NCBI RefSeq assembly: GCF_013344685.1
Contig: NZ_CP050137.1
Span: 186,001 to 250,000 of the forward strand
Reading direction: 5' to 3'
Length of the DNA stretch: 64,000 bases
Origin: Sphingomonas sp. CL5.1
GTDB taxonomy: Bacteria; Pseudomonadota; Alphaproteobacteria; Sphingomonadales; Sphingomonadaceae
The translations under genes and the position numbers were made by a program. This document shows positions 17,046-26,406 of the stretch, one piece after another. The notes under the pieces are model-generated. The model was given only the letters and a program-made list of their open reading frames with translations. It ran no database searches and was not told the DNA's origin. Each line of letters starts with the position of its first letter. The stretch's first letter is position 1.

Positions 17046-19199
17046 TCATCCTCCACTGGTCCGGGGCGCGATCGCGATCGGGATCGCGGTCATGCGCGGC
17101 ATGGCGTTGATCGTCTCGACCACGCGGTCGCGCGCGATGAGCCGCGCGGTCGACGCGCCGACCGCTTCATAGGGGGCAGCGTCGCCCGGCAATCGCCCGC
17201 GCGCGTGGTTCATCGAGGCGACGCCCGGACGCACCCCGGCGTCGGCGCGCGCGATGGCGGGGATCGAGCCCGCCTCGGCATGGACCGTCACCGCCGCGCC
17301 TTCCGCGAGGCCGAGCGCCGCGAGATCGTCGGGATGGAGCCATAACGGATTGTACGGCGTCCGGGCGCGGATCGCGCTCAGCTCGCGGCCGAAGCTGTTC
17401 ATCGTCTCGCGCTCCCGCCGCGTCACCAGCAGGTGGGTCGCCGCGCGGCCTTCCGCCACCGTCACCGGCGCGGATCGCCGGCGCAGCACGTCGGCCAGCT
17501 CCGCCGCGACATCCGCCGGGAACAGATCGAACCGCCCTTCCGCCCCCTCGCGCGGGGGCTGCACCACCAGCGCCGGCACGTCGAACATCGCGCCCGCCGG
17601 ATGCGCCTTCACCGCCGCCAGCGGCACGCTCCCGCGCGCGGCGAGCATTTCCAGCAATTCATCGGCGTCGGGCGTGCGCGTCATATCCAGATCGCGGCCG
17701 GCGAAGCGCATCCGCAGCCCCATCCGCTGGCCGAGCGCAAAATAGACCAGCCAGTCCTCCACCGTGTCCGATCCGGCGGGCGGCGCGACGATCGCGGGCG
17801 TATATTGCGCGAACGGCTTCTGCAGCCCCAACTCCTCCGCGAAATAGGTGCAGTCGGCGCGCTCGAACGGCTGGCGCGCGGCGAACACATAATCTGCCAG
17901 CCGCGCGGTTTCGGACCACACCGCGTCGCTGGTGACAAGCAGGTCGAGCGCCCGCAGCGCGCGCACCGCATGGCGCTGGTCCGGCAAGGCGTTCGCGGGG
18001 TTGCCGCCGATGCAGAACAGCGCGCGGATGCCGCCCTCGCCCTCGTGCAGAATCTCGTCGGCGAGGATCGCGCTCATCATCTCCTTGTTCATCGTGCCCA
18101 GCCCGCCGGTGCGGCTCTTGTGCCCGCGCTCCCAGCTGCGCTGCGGCGGCGTCACCTCGGCATGGACGGGGCGGCGCTGGTGCAGCACCCCCGGTTCGGG
18201 GATCGTCTCGCCCGCGCGGTTGAATCGGCCGCAGACGATGTTGAGGCACTCGATCAGATGCTCGGCGAGGTTGGAGTGCGGCGCCATGTTCGGCCCCGTG
18301 CCGCCGCCCGCGCACCCGCGCCGCGCATCATGCGCGAACATCCGCGCCGCGCGCGCGAGATCGCCGGCGGCAAGCCCCGCGCGCGCCGCGACATAATCCG
18401 GCGTGAACGGCGCGACCGCCTCGCGCAGCGCGTCCAGCCCCGCGACATAGCGCGCGCAGAATGCCGCGTCGTGCCAGCCCTCGCGCAATACGATATGCAG
18501 CAGGCCGGCGAAGATCGCCGGGTCCTCGCCGGGGACCGGCTGGAGGTGGAGGTCGGCATTGGCGGCGGTCTGGGTGCGCACCGGATCGATCACGATCAGC
18601 TTCATGCCGCGCGCCCGCGCGTCCTTGATGACCTTGACCGGATCGTAGGACGGCATCCCCACCGATTGCCCGGCGAGCGACACCATCGGATTCAGCCCCG
18701 CCATCAGCCACACATCGGCATCGTAGAAACCGTGCCGTCCCGCCTCGAAGGTGCCGAGCCGGCCCGACGCGACCCACTTCGCCGACTGGTCGATCGTCAT
18801 CGTCCCGAAGCGCGAGGGCGAGCCGATCGCCTTCAGGAACTCCATCGCCATGTAGCGGTAGAGCAAGTTATAGGCCGATTGCGTGCCGGTGAAGATCGCG
18901 ACCGCGTGCGGGCCGTGCCGGTCGATCACCGCGCGGGTGGCGGCGGCGACCTGATCGATCGCGGCGTCGAAGCCGATCGGACGGTGTGCGCCGTCCGCTT
19001 CCCGCCGGTGATGCGCCCGCAGCCGCGCCGGCCCGTTGTGCAGTTCGGGCGCCTGCAGACCCTTGATGCAGGCATAGCCGCGCGTGAGCACATGTTCCTT
19101 GTCGCCGCGCACCGCCGTCAGCACGCCAGCGTTGTCGATCGTCGCGATCATGCCGCACATGCCGTGGCACAGCCGGCAATAGGAGCGGACCTCCCTCAC
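17046..19199 (-). CDS. molybdopterin-dependent oxidoreductase (bis-MGD, [4Fe-4S])
   Basis: A 717-residue enzyme of the DMSO-reductase superfamily. The [4Fe-4S] motif is C8-x2-C11-x3-C15-x28-C44. The large molybdopterin-binding core follows, and the C-terminal dinucleotide-binding domain starts around residue 600 (YNPLWLHPDDLAALGL). No Tat or other signal peptide is present, so it should be cytosolic. GTG 19199 overlaps the stop of the upstream reductase gene (GTGA). It most resembles the enzyme at 49968-52145 (shared TIDQSAK and SNLAEHLIECLNIVCGR-like segments). The length is close to formate-dehydrogenase-like and acetylene-hydratase-like members. The reaction is not assignable. Confidence 0.88.
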   Translation of the reverse strand: MREVRSYCRLCHGMCGMIATIDNAGVLTAVRGDKEHVLTRGYACIKGLQAPELHNGPARLRAHHRREADGAHRPIGFDAAIDQVAAATRAVIDRHGPHAVAIFTGTQSAYNLLYRYMAMEFLKAIGSPSRFGTMTIDQSAKWVASGRLGTFEAGRHGFYDADVWLMAGLNPMVSLAGQSVGMPSYDPVKVIKDARARGMKLIVIDPVRTQTAANADLHLQPVPGEDPAIFAGLLHIVLREGWHDAAFCARYVAGLDALREAVAPFTPDYVAARAGLAAGDLARAARMFAHDARRGCAGGGTGPNMAPHSNLAEHLIECLNIVCGRFNRAGETIPEPGVLHQRRPVHAEVTPPQRSWERGHKSRTGGLGTMNKEMMSAILADEILHEGEGGIRALFCIGGNPANALPDQRHAVRALRALDLLVTSDAVWSETARLADYVFAARQPFERADCTYFAEELGLQKPFAQYTPAIVAPPAGSDTVEDWLVYFALGQRMGLRMRFAGRDLDMTRTPDADELLEMLAARGSVPLAAVKAHPAGAMFDVPALVVQPPREGAEGRFDLFPADVAAELADVLRRRSAPVTVAEGRAATHLLVTRRERETMNSFGRELSAIRARTPYNPLWLHPDDLAALGLAEGAAVTVHAEAGSIPAIARADAGVRPGVASMNHARGRLPGDAAPYEAVGASTARLIARDRVVETINAMPRMTAIPIAIAPRTSGG

Positions 19200-20194
19200 G
19201 TCCCGTCCATCACGATCGCGGCACGCCCGACATGGTCGCGATCCGCCGCCGCGCGCATCGCCTCGGCGAAGCGGTCGAGCGGGAAGAGGAGGTCGACGCG
19301 CGGCCGCAGCTTCCCGTCGCGCAGCGCGTCGCCGATCGCGGCGAGGTTGGCACGCGCCGCCTCCGACTCGCGCTGGCGGAACTGGCGCAGGTCCACCCCG
19401 ACCAGCGCCGCGCCCTTGAGCAGCGGCAGATTGGTCGGCAGCCGCGCGATCCCGCCCCCGGCAAAACCAATCACCAGCATCCGCCCGTTCCACGCGATCG
19501 CGCGGAACGCGGCTTCGGTGGCGTCGCCGCCGACAGGATCGACGATCACGTCGGGGCCACGCCCCCCGGTGGCGGCCCTGACCGCCTCGCGCCAGCCTTC
19601 CGCCCCCGGTGCCGCGATCGCCGCATCCGCGCCGAGCGACACGGCATGGTCGCGCTTGGCGGCCGACGATCCCGTCGCCACGACCCGCGCGCCAAGCAGC
19701 TTCGCCACCTCGATGCACGCCGCCCCGACGCCGCCCGCGCCGCCCAGCACCAGCAATGTCTCACCCGTCCGCAACGCCGCGCGCTGCGTCAGCGCGTGCC
19801 ATGCCGTCTGATAATTGACGAAGGCGGTCGCCGCCGCCGGGAAATCGAGCGTGTCCGACAGCGGGATGGCGCTGTCCGCCGGCACCACCGCTTCCTCGGC
19901 GAAGGCGCCGCCCATCCCCGCCGCCGCCGCGACGCGCTGGCCGATCCACGTCGGATCGATCCCCGGCCCGGTCTCGACGATCGTGCCGCTCAGTTCCAGT
20001 CCAGGCACATAGGGCGTCGGCGGCTTCACCTGATAACCGCCGCCCGCGATCAGCACATCGACGAACCCGACGCCCGCCGCCGCGACGCGGATCCTGACCT
20101 CCCCGGCGGCGAGCGGCGCCGGATCGCGCTCCACCAGCGCATAACCATCGGGAGGACCCAGCGATTCGCCGGACACCGCGCGATAGCTGGCCAT
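19196..20194 (-). CDS. NADPH:quinone reductase-like medium-chain dehydrogenase/reductase
   Basis: A 332-residue zinc-independent MDR protein. The N-terminal GroES-like domain (PYVPGLELSGTIVETG) is followed by the Rossmann motif VLGGAGGVGAACIEVAKLLG (about 148-170) for NAD(P)H. Such enzymes reduce quinones, enones or enoyl-CoA-like double bonds. It is the first gene of the operon with the molybdoenzyme and CoA-transferase. Motif A at 20268-20292 lies 74-98 bases before its start. A role in reducing an unsaturated ketone or CoA ester of the pathway is inference. Confidence 0.9.
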   Translation of the reverse strand: MASYRAVSGESLGPPDGYALVERDPAPLAAGEVRIRVAAAGVGFVDVLIAGGGYQVKPPTPYVPGLELSGTIVETGPGIDPTWIGQRVAAAAGMGGAFAEEAVVPADSAIPLSDTLDFPAAATAFVNYQTAWHALTQRAALRTGETLLVLGGAGGVGAACIEVAKLLGARVVATGSSAAKRDHAVSLGADAAIAAPGAEGWREAVRAATGGRGPDVIVDPVGGDATEAAFRAIAWNGRMLVIGFAGGGIARLPTNLPLLKGAALVGVDLRQFRQRESEAARANLAAIGDALRDGKLRPRVDLLFPLDRFAEAMRAAADRDHVGRAAIVMDGT

Positions 20195-20267
20195 TTCGTA
20201 GCGCTCCCCTAGTGCCGCATTCGTGGGCCTCGCCGTGCCTGCCGAAGCAAGCGGCTTGCGCGCTACA

Positions 20268-20292
20268 GATATCAGATTTTATAAAACGTCAA
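20268..20292 (-). promoter_or_regulatory. motif A site (reductase operon)
   Basis: On the minus strand the site begins TTGACGTTTTATAAAATC and continues TGATATC. It matches most constrained positions of TTTACGTnTTnnnAAATnTGTnAAT found at 25132-25156 and 29539-29563. It lies in the gap between the TetR gene and the reductase start and probably acts as operator, promoter or both. Confidence 0.55.
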
Positions 20293-20321
20293 TGTCGAGA
20301 ACGGAATTGGGGAGCGGGATG

Positions 20322-20933
20322 TCATGCGCCATGGCCGGCGAGCAGCGGCTCGACGACGAAACGCCGCACGAAATGCCGCAGCCGGTCCTCGTCGCCCATC
20401 TGCTCGGCGGTAGCGAGCAGGATCACCTGGTTGAGCGAAAGCCACGCGACCACCTCGTTGAAATCGAGATCGGCGGCCAGTTCGCCCGAGGCGCGCGCGG
20501 CCTCCAGCATGTGACGCCAGCGCTCGCGCGCCACCGTCTGATACGGGCTGGTCTCGGCATAGCTGTGCGCGGTCGCTTCCATCGATTCGACGAAGCGGCG
20601 CACATAGAGGTTCTCACGCGCCACGCTCACCGACACCAGCACCACCTCCGTCACCATGTCGGCGAAGCCGGCGCGGCGGGTCAGCCGCTCGCGCAACGCC
20701 TGCTGGACCTTGTCCAGTTCCAGCATGCTGATGTGATCGACGATCTCCATCTTGCCGGGGAAATGCTTGTACACCGTCGGCCGCGAGACACCGGCCGCCT
20801 TGGCGATATCCTCGATCGTGGTCTTCTGGATGCCGTAGCGCTCGAAGCACGCACGCGCGCTTTCGACGATGCGCGCCGCGGTCTGGCTCAACGCGGGCGC
20901 GGCTGCTTCCTCTGCGGACGATGGGGGATTCAA
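20322..20933 (-). CDS. TetR/AcrR family transcriptional regulator
   Basis: A 203-residue repressor with a classic helix-turn-helix (ARACFERYGIQKTTIEDIAK, AAGVSRPTVYKHFPGK, about residues 23-65). The start is uncertain. TTG 20933 has AGGAG eight bases upstream and gives a normal N-terminus; ATG 20999 would add 22 residues. It is divergent from a CoA ligase at 21100 and lies upstream of the reductase operon on the same strand. No AT-rich dyad was seen in its own promoter gap, so its operator is not identified. Confidence 0.88.
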   Translation of the reverse strand: MNPPSSAEEAAAPALSQTAARIVESARACFERYGIQKTTIEDIAKAAGVSRPTVYKHFPGKMEIVDHISMLELDKVQQALRERLTRRAGFADMVTEVVLVSVSVARENLYVRRFVESMEATAHSYAETSPYQTVARERWRHMLEAARASGELAADLDFNEVVAWLSLNQVILLATAEQMGDEDRLRHFVRRFVVEPLLAGHGA

Positions 20934-21099
20934 GCCATGCGCTCCTGTGATTCGCCCGTATCGTCTCGCATGCGCAACGGGCAGGAATGCCTCGCGCATA
21001 ACCTCACCACGCGGATATCGCCACCCATGACCGGCCCGGTCCATGATCGGCGGCGCGAGACCATCTTTTCTTTCCTCCACTCCGGACGGGAGCCTCCGC

Positions 21100-22638
21100 A
21101 TGATCTGTCTGCCTGACCTGTTTCGCTACTGGGCGAATTTCCGTCCGGACGACGAGGCGGTCGTCTGCGAGGAGACGCGCTACACCTGGCGCGCGCTGAT
21201 CGCGGCGGCCGAGGGCGTGGCGGCCGAGCTTCAGGAGCGCGGTGTCCAGCCCGGCGACCGGGTCGCGATCCTGCTGCCCAATTGCGCCGAATGGGCGGTG
21301 GCCTATGTCGGGCTGTCGCTGGCCGGCGCGGCGCTGGTGCCGCTCAATCCGCGCTTCGGCAGCTTCGAGCTGGAGGCGATCGCGGAGAACGCCGATTGCG
21401 CCGCGCTCGTCACCACGCCGGCCGCCGGCCGCAGCCTCGCCGCGCACTTCGCACTGGACGGCGCGGAGACGGAGGATACGTTGGTCATCGCCTCCCCGGC
21501 GGCGCGCGCGCTTCCTCCCACCCCGTTCGCCCGCGCGGCGGCGAGCGGCGCGCTGGCGCGGCAGGTGGCGACAAGCCCGGACCAACTCGCCGCGATCTTC
21601 TACACCTCGGGCAGCACCGGCCTGCCGAAAGGCACGATGCAGACGCATGCGACGGTCGCCGCCTTCCTGATGGGCTATATCCTGTCGCTCAAGTTCACCA
21701 GCGACGATCGCGCGCTGATCGTCGCCCCGCTCGCCTTCACCGGCGGCTGCCTCTCGCTGCTCGTGCCGATGCTCGCGATCGGGGCCTGCGCGATCATCGA
21801 GCCGGCGGTCGATCCCGAGCGCATCCTGCACCGGATCGAGAGCGAGCGCGCCACCTTCATGACGATGGTGCCGGCGATCTGGGAGCGCCTGCCGGAGGTT
21901 CCCGGCTGGGCCGATGCGGACCTTTCCTCGCTGCGTGTCGCGATGACCGGCGGCGCGCCGGTGTCGCGGGAATTGCTCGCCCGCTTCCGCGCCAAGGGCG
22001 TGCGCATCCGCCAAGTCTATGGCTGCACCGAGCTGGGCGCAATGGGCTGCACCCCGCCGGAGGACCTTGCCATGGCCCGCCCCGAGACGGTCGGCTTCCC
22101 GCAGGTCACGCTGGAGGCGCGCGTGGTGCATGACGGGCGCGACTGCGCCCCGGGCGAGACCGGCGAGATCTGGGTGCGCGGCCCGCAGGTGATGCGCGGC
22201 TATTGGCGCGACGAGGCGCAGACCGCCGCCGCCTTCGCGGACGGCTGGTTCAGGACCGGCGATCTCGTCACGCGCGACGAGGCCGGCGTCATCACGGTGG
22301 TCGACCGGCTCAAGAACATGGTCATCTCCGGCGGGGTCAACATCTATCCGGCGGAGATCGAGCGCGCGCTCGCCTCGCTGCCGATGATCGCCGAATGCGG
22401 CGTGTTCGGCGCGCCGGACCCGCGATGGGGCGAAAAGGTCGTGGCGCTGGTCCACGGCCCGGAAGCGATCGATCCCGACGCATTGCGCGCGACGTTGCGC
22501 GAACTGCTCGGTCCGCTGAAGACACCGCGCGAAATCGTCGTTTCCCCCGCTCCGCTGCCGAAAACCGTCACCAACAAGATCGCGCGCACCGAATTGCCCG
22601 CGCTCTACGCCACGCTCTCCATTCCGCCGGCGGATTAA
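21100..22638 (+). CDS. AMP-dependent acid-CoA ligase
   Basis: Acyl- or aryl-CoA synthetase of 512 residues. The phosphate loop YTSGSTGLPKG, the adenine motif YGCTE, the FRTGD motif and the C-terminal catalytic lysine segment (PLPKTVTNKIAR) are all present. ATG 21100 has GGGAG eight bases upstream. It belongs to the first half of the island, divergent from the TetR gene and followed by a TonB receptor about 85 bases on. It should activate a carboxylic acid substrate or intermediate; the acid is unknown. Confidence 0.92.
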   Translation: MICLPDLFRYWANFRPDDEAVVCEETRYTWRALIAAAEGVAAELQERGVQPGDRVAILLPNCAEWAVAYVGLSLAGAALVPLNPRFGSFELEAIAENADCAALVTTPAAGRSLAAHFALDGAETEDTLVIASPAARALPPTPFARAAASGALARQVATSPDQLAAIFYTSGSTGLPKGTMQTHATVAAFLMGYILSLKFTSDDRALIVAPLAFTGGCLSLLVPMLAIGACAIIEPAVDPERILHRIESERATFMTMVPAIWERLPEVPGWADADLSSLRVAMTGGAPVSRELLARFRAKGVRIRQVYGCTELGAMGCTPPEDLAMARPETVGFPQVTLEARVVHDGRDCAPGETGEIWVRGPQVMRGYWRDEAQTAAAFADGWFRTGDLVTRDEAGVITVVDRLKNMVISGGVNIYPAEIERALASLPMIAECGVFGAPDPRWGEKVVALVHGPEAIDPDALRATLRELLGPLKTPREIVVSPAPLPKTVTNKIARTELPALYATLSIPPAD

Positions 22639-22722
22639 GGCGCATCTTTACAGATTTCCGATTTCCGTTAATCGTACCTTGAAAATAACCGGCGAATCGG
22701 CCGTATCAAGGAGGGGACGACG

Positions 22723-25083
22723 ATGAAGGATCGGAAGCGTAGCCACAGGTGCGCCCAGTTGATCGCGATGCTGGCATGTTCGGTTTCCACGCCGGTGCTG
22801 GCCCAGGAGACCCCGCCTCCCGCCGCCGCGAGCGAAGTAGCCGGGATCGACAGCGACATCGTCGTCACCGCGCGCCGCCGCGCGGAATCGCTCACCAGCG
22901 CGCCAGTGGCGGTGTCGGCGGTCGGATCGGCCGAACTGCAACGGCGCGCGATCGTCCGGCTCGACAATCTGGCGAGCGCCGTGCCCCAGCTCATCATCTC
23001 CGACGCGGGCGCCAGCACGCAGGGCGGCGTCGTCCTGATCCGCGGGATCGGCGTCGGCGAATCGAACCCGTTCGCGGACCAGGCGGTGTCGTTCAACGTC
23101 GATGGCGTGCAGGTCGGCCGCGCGGCCGTCCGCCGCATGTCCGAGGTCGACATGGCGCAGGTCGAGGTACTGAAAGGGCCGCAAGCGCTGTTCTTCGGCA
23201 AGAACAGCCCTGCCGGCATCATCGTGATCCGCACCGCGGATCCGGGGGCGACGTTCGAGGCCGGGGTCAACGCCAGCTACGAATTCCGCGCCGACGAATA
23301 TCGCACGGACTTCTTCGTCTCCGGCCCGCTTGCCGATGGCCTTGGCGCGCGTCTCGCGGTCTATGGCTCAGACATGAAGGGCTATTTCGACAATGTCGCA
23401 ACGCCCAGCGCGACGCTCGGCCCAAGCAACAAGCGGCTGCCGACCAGCACCGAATATGGCGGCCGGATCACGTTGAAATATGATGGCGGCGCCAATTTCG
23501 ACGCGCGCCTCAAGCTGAATTACAGCCATCTCGACGCATCCGGCCCGGAATCTAATATCCAGACGGTGAACTGCCCGCTCGGCTACGACCAGCTCGCGCC
23601 GGTGCGCGGGGATTGCTCGGCCGACGATCGCATCATCATCCCCGATCTCGGCCCGCTGATCGGCAATTACGCATCCGAATTCCAGAGCGTGCCCTATACC
23701 CGGCAGGATCAGGTGCTGGCGGGGCTGGAGCTGAATCTCGCGCTTGGCGACCATCTGAAACTCACCAGCCTCACCGGCTATTACCTGTCGTACATGCGCT
23801 TCGTCACCAATGCGAGCGTCGCCGATTCGACCGTGCCCGCGTTCATCTTCGGCGGCAGCCAGCGGTTCCGCGACCGCGAGATTTCGCAGGAGCTGCGCCT
23901 CGCCAGTTCGTTCGACGAGCCGTTCAATTTCCTCCTCGGCGCTTATTACCAGGATGCCGATCTGCAATTCTCGAACTATGTGCTGCGCAACGCGCTGGCG
24001 CCGACGGTGATCGGCGTGAAGCAGCCGGTGTTCCAGGACGGTACGGCCTATTCCTTCTTCGCGCAGGCGATGATCAATATCACCCCCACGCTGGAGCTGT
24101 CGGGCGGCGGCCGCTATTCCCATGAAAAGAAAGGCTATCGCCTGTATGATGCGGCCGGGAATCGACGGGCCACCGCATCGAACGGCAAGAGCTGGGACAA
24201 TTTCTCGCCCGAGGTGACGCTCACCTATCGGCCGTCACACGACCTCACCATCTATGGCGCGTACAAGACGGGGTTCCTGTCTGGGGGCTTCGCGGTTTCC
24301 TCGGGCGATCTCACGCTCGACCGGTCGTTCAATCAGCAGACCGTCCACGGCTTCGAGGGCGGAATCAAGGTCCGCTCGCCCGACGGGCGGCTGCGCGGCA
24401 GCCTGATCGGCTATCATTACACCCACCCCGGCCTGCAAGTGACCGCCAATATCATCGATCCGGTGCGCGGCGTCGACCAGCGCATCGTCAACGCGGGCAA
24501 GGCGACCAACAAGGGCTTTGAGCTGGAGGGCAGTTTCCAGGCCACCGAGCAACTCTCGCTGCATGCCGCTTTCGCCTACAATCATGGGCGGTACAATCGC
24601 CTCATCACGACCTGCTATTCGGGCCAGTCGATCGCGATGGGGTGCAATCTCAATCCCAATGCGGCCGGCGTCTTCACCGCGCAGGACCTGAGCGGGCAGC
24701 AGATGGTGCGCGCGCCCGACGTCGTCGCGCAGGGCGGCATCAGCTACACCGTCCCGCTCGGCAGCAACGGCGACACGCTCAATCTCTCGGCCGACGGGAA
24801 TTATTCGAGCAGCTATTTCGCCGCCCCTTCGAACAAGCCCCAGAGCCGCCAGGGCGCCTATGCGACGCTCGACCTCGGCGCGATGTATACCAATGAGGGC
24901 AAGGGTTTCTCGATTGGCGTGCTTGGACGCAACCTGACGAACAAATATTATTTCTCGCGCGCGATCGATTCCACCTTCACCGGCAGCGGCACCGGCACGG
25001 CCACGGTGACGCCGTCCGACACAATCGCTTCGGTCAGCCGCGGACGGCAAGTGATGGTGCGCTTCTCGGCGAAGTTCCACTGA
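22723..25083 (+). CDS. TonB-dependent receptor (catabolic island, first copy)
   Basis: A 786-residue outer-membrane receptor with a signal peptide ending VLAQE. The plug contains DIVVTARRRAESLTSAPVAV and VEVLKGPQALFFGKNSPAG. The barrel ends MVRFSAKFH, a phenylalanine two residues from the terminus. There is no STN domain. A strong AAGGAGGGG site precedes ATG 22723. It resembles the receptor at 47443-49890 and is typical of receptors linked to catabolism in sphingomonads. It probably imports the island's hydrophobic substrate (inference). TTAATCG at 22668-22674 is a weak motif B match upstream. Confidence 0.92.
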   Translation: MKDRKRSHRCAQLIAMLACSVSTPVLAQETPPPAAASEVAGIDSDIVVTARRRAESLTSAPVAVSAVGSAELQRRAIVRLDNLASAVPQLIISDAGASTQGGVVLIRGIGVGESNPFADQAVSFNVDGVQVGRAAVRRMSEVDMAQVEVLKGPQALFFGKNSPAGIIVIRTADPGATFEAGVNASYEFRADEYRTDFFVSGPLADGLGARLAVYGSDMKGYFDNVATPSATLGPSNKRLPTSTEYGGRITLKYDGGANFDARLKLNYSHLDASGPESNIQTVNCPLGYDQLAPVRGDCSADDRIIIPDLGPLIGNYASEFQSVPYTRQDQVLAGLELNLALGDHLKLTSLTGYYLSYMRFVTNASVADSTVPAFIFGGSQRFRDREISQELRLASSFDEPFNFLLGAYYQDADLQFSNYVLRNALAPTVIGVKQPVFQDGTAYSFFAQAMINITPTLELSGGGRYSHEKKGYRLYDAAGNRRATASNGKSWDNFSPEVTLTYRPSHDLTIYGAYKTGFLSGGFAVSSGDLTLDRSFNQQTVHGFEGGIKVRSPDGRLRGSLIGYHYTHPGLQVTANIIDPVRGVDQRIVNAGKATNKGFELEGSFQATEQLSLHAAFAYNHGRYNRLITTCYSGQSIAMGCNLNPNAAGVFTAQDLSGQQMVRAPDVVAQGGISYTVPLGSNGDTLNLSADGNYSSSYFAAPSNKPQSRQGAYATLDLGAMYTNEGKGFSIGVLGRNLTNKYYFSRAIDSTFTGSGTGTATVTPSDTIASVSRGRQVMVRFSAKFH

Positions 25084-25116
25084 CAGGCCCGGTGATGCCG
25101 GCGATCCCGGCACCCG

Positions 25117-25156
25117 TTGACTTTCGCGTTCTTTACGTATTACAAAATTTGTAAAT
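25117..25156 (+). promoter_or_regulatory. promoter overlapped by motif A and a palindrome
   Basis: TTGACT (25117-25122), an 18-base spacer and TACAAA (25141-25146) form a plausible sigma-70 promoter 50 bases before the Rieske start. The -10 region sits in a perfect 7-bp dyad, TTACAAA-A-TTTGTAA (25140-25154). This in turn lies in motif A, TTTACGTATTACAAAATTTG and following bases (25132-25156). Repressor binding here would block transcription. Confidence 0.6.
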
Positions 25157-25196
25157 ACCGACGCGGATCGTCACGGCGTCGTCCCGGAGCACGCCC

Positions 25197-26342
25197 ATGA
25201 CCAATATCACCCAGGAAGTCTTCGACCGCATGGTCGCCCATATCGATCGCGGGACGACCGACATGGCCGAGACGGAGCTGCGCGTCCCCGCCTTCAATTT
25301 CTCCAGCGACGCGCATCTCGCCGACGAGCGCGCGGTGTTCCGCCGCCAGTTCCTCGTTGCCGCCACCGCTTCCGAACTGCCCGAGCCGGGCTCGTTCGTC
25401 ACGCGCGACCTGCTCGGCACTGCCGTGCTCATCGTCCGCCAGAAGGACGGCGCGGTGCGCTGCTTCCGCAACATGTGCCGTCATCGCGGCGGCAAGGTGG
25501 AGATGGCGGAATCGGGACGCAAATCCGCGTTCGTCTGCGCCTATCACGGATGGTCCTACGACCGCTCCGGCGATCTGCGCGGCATTCCGTTCAAGGAGAG
25601 CTTCGATCCGATCGACCCGGCGTGCAACGGCCTGTTCCGCGTCCATTGCGAGGAGCGCCACGGCCTCGTCTGGGTCGACCTGTCGGACGATGCCGGGCGG
25701 GACGTGGCGACCTTCCTCGGCGCACAGGCCGACGAGCAGCTCGCCACCTTCGCGCTCGACCGGACGACCGTCTTCCTCGAACGCAAATACGATCTGGAGG
25801 TGAACTGGAAGCTGGTGATGGACGGCGCCTATGACGTGCTTCATCCGCAATTCCTCCACCCCAACGGCGTCGGCAAGCTCGTCCACACCAATGTCGGCAT
25901 CTGGAAGGACTATGGTCTCCACGGCCAGATGTTCACCGCGCGCAAGCGGCTGGCGGATGCGGTCCGGAACGGCGCGACCCCGGAGGCGGCGTGGCGCTAT
26001 TTCGCCACCGTCTTCGTGCTGTTCCCCAACACGCTCGTCATCGCGGCGCCCGACCATTACGAATTCTGGACGGTCTGGCCGGGCGAGACAGCGGGCAGAT
26101 GCACGGTTCACATCCGCTTCCTGATCGATCCGGCGAAGCTGACCGGCGACATGCCCGATCGCCTGAACCGCAGCCTCGCCATCCTAGAGGATGCGGCGAT
26201 GAACGAGGACTGGCCGATGGAGCAGACCATCCAGGCCAATGCGGCGTCCAGCCCCGATGCAACCTATCTCTACGGCCGCAGCGAAATCTCGTGCCAGCAC
26301 CTCCACCTGCGTCTGGCGAGCGCGATCGCGGCGGCCGGCTAA
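25197..26342 (+). CDS. Rieske non-heme iron oxygenase alpha subunit
   Basis: Aromatic or aliphatic ring-hydroxylating oxygenase component, 381 residues. The Rieske [2Fe-2S] ligands are C94-x-H96 and C114-x2-H117 (CRHRGGKV, CAYHGW). The mononuclear iron site is D213-x2-H216-x4-H221 (DVLHPQFLH). Its closest partner in the window is the gene at 29604-30830 (shared QKDG-x2-RCF/AAFRNMCRHRGG region). No beta subunit, ferredoxin or reductase gene is nearby, so electrons must come from elsewhere. A TetR gene follows 64 bases downstream. A substrate cannot be deduced. Confidence 0.92.
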   Translation: MTNITQEVFDRMVAHIDRGTTDMAETELRVPAFNFSSDAHLADERAVFRRQFLVAATASELPEPGSFVTRDLLGTAVLIVRQKDGAVRCFRNMCRHRGGKVEMAESGRKSAFVCAYHGWSYDRSGDLRGIPFKESFDPIDPACNGLFRVHCEERHGLVWVDLSDDAGRDVATFLGAQADEQLATFALDRTTVFLERKYDLEVNWKLVMDGAYDVLHPQFLHPNGVGKLVHTNVGIWKDYGLHGQMFTARKRLADAVRNGATPEAAWRYFATVFVLFPNTLVIAAPDHYEFWTVWPGETAGRCTVHIRFLIDPAKLTGDMPDRLNRSLAILEDAAMNEDWPMEQTIQANAASSPDATYLYGRSEISCQHLHLRLASAIAAAG

Positions 26343-26406
26343 GCTGGCGGGTTCGCGCACGGACATGTTAGGGCCGCGCCGCATTCGGCAGCAATACGGG
26401 GCAGCG

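Noticed and set aside
17046..19199. Calling the molybdoenzyme a formate dehydrogenase or acetylene hydratase.
   Set aside because: Length and cluster motif fit several groups; the metal ligand and pocket cannot be assigned by eye.
17433..19811. A 792-codon plus-strand frame opposite the molybdoenzyme and reductase.
   Set aside because: The minus-strand proteins have intact motifs and this frame has none; it is composition-driven.
25197..26342. Assignment of a Rieske gene to a named enzyme such as 3-ketosteroid 9-alpha-hydroxylase (KshA).
   Set aside because: The motifs are general to the superfamily and no diagnostic residues or partner genes support a particular substrate.
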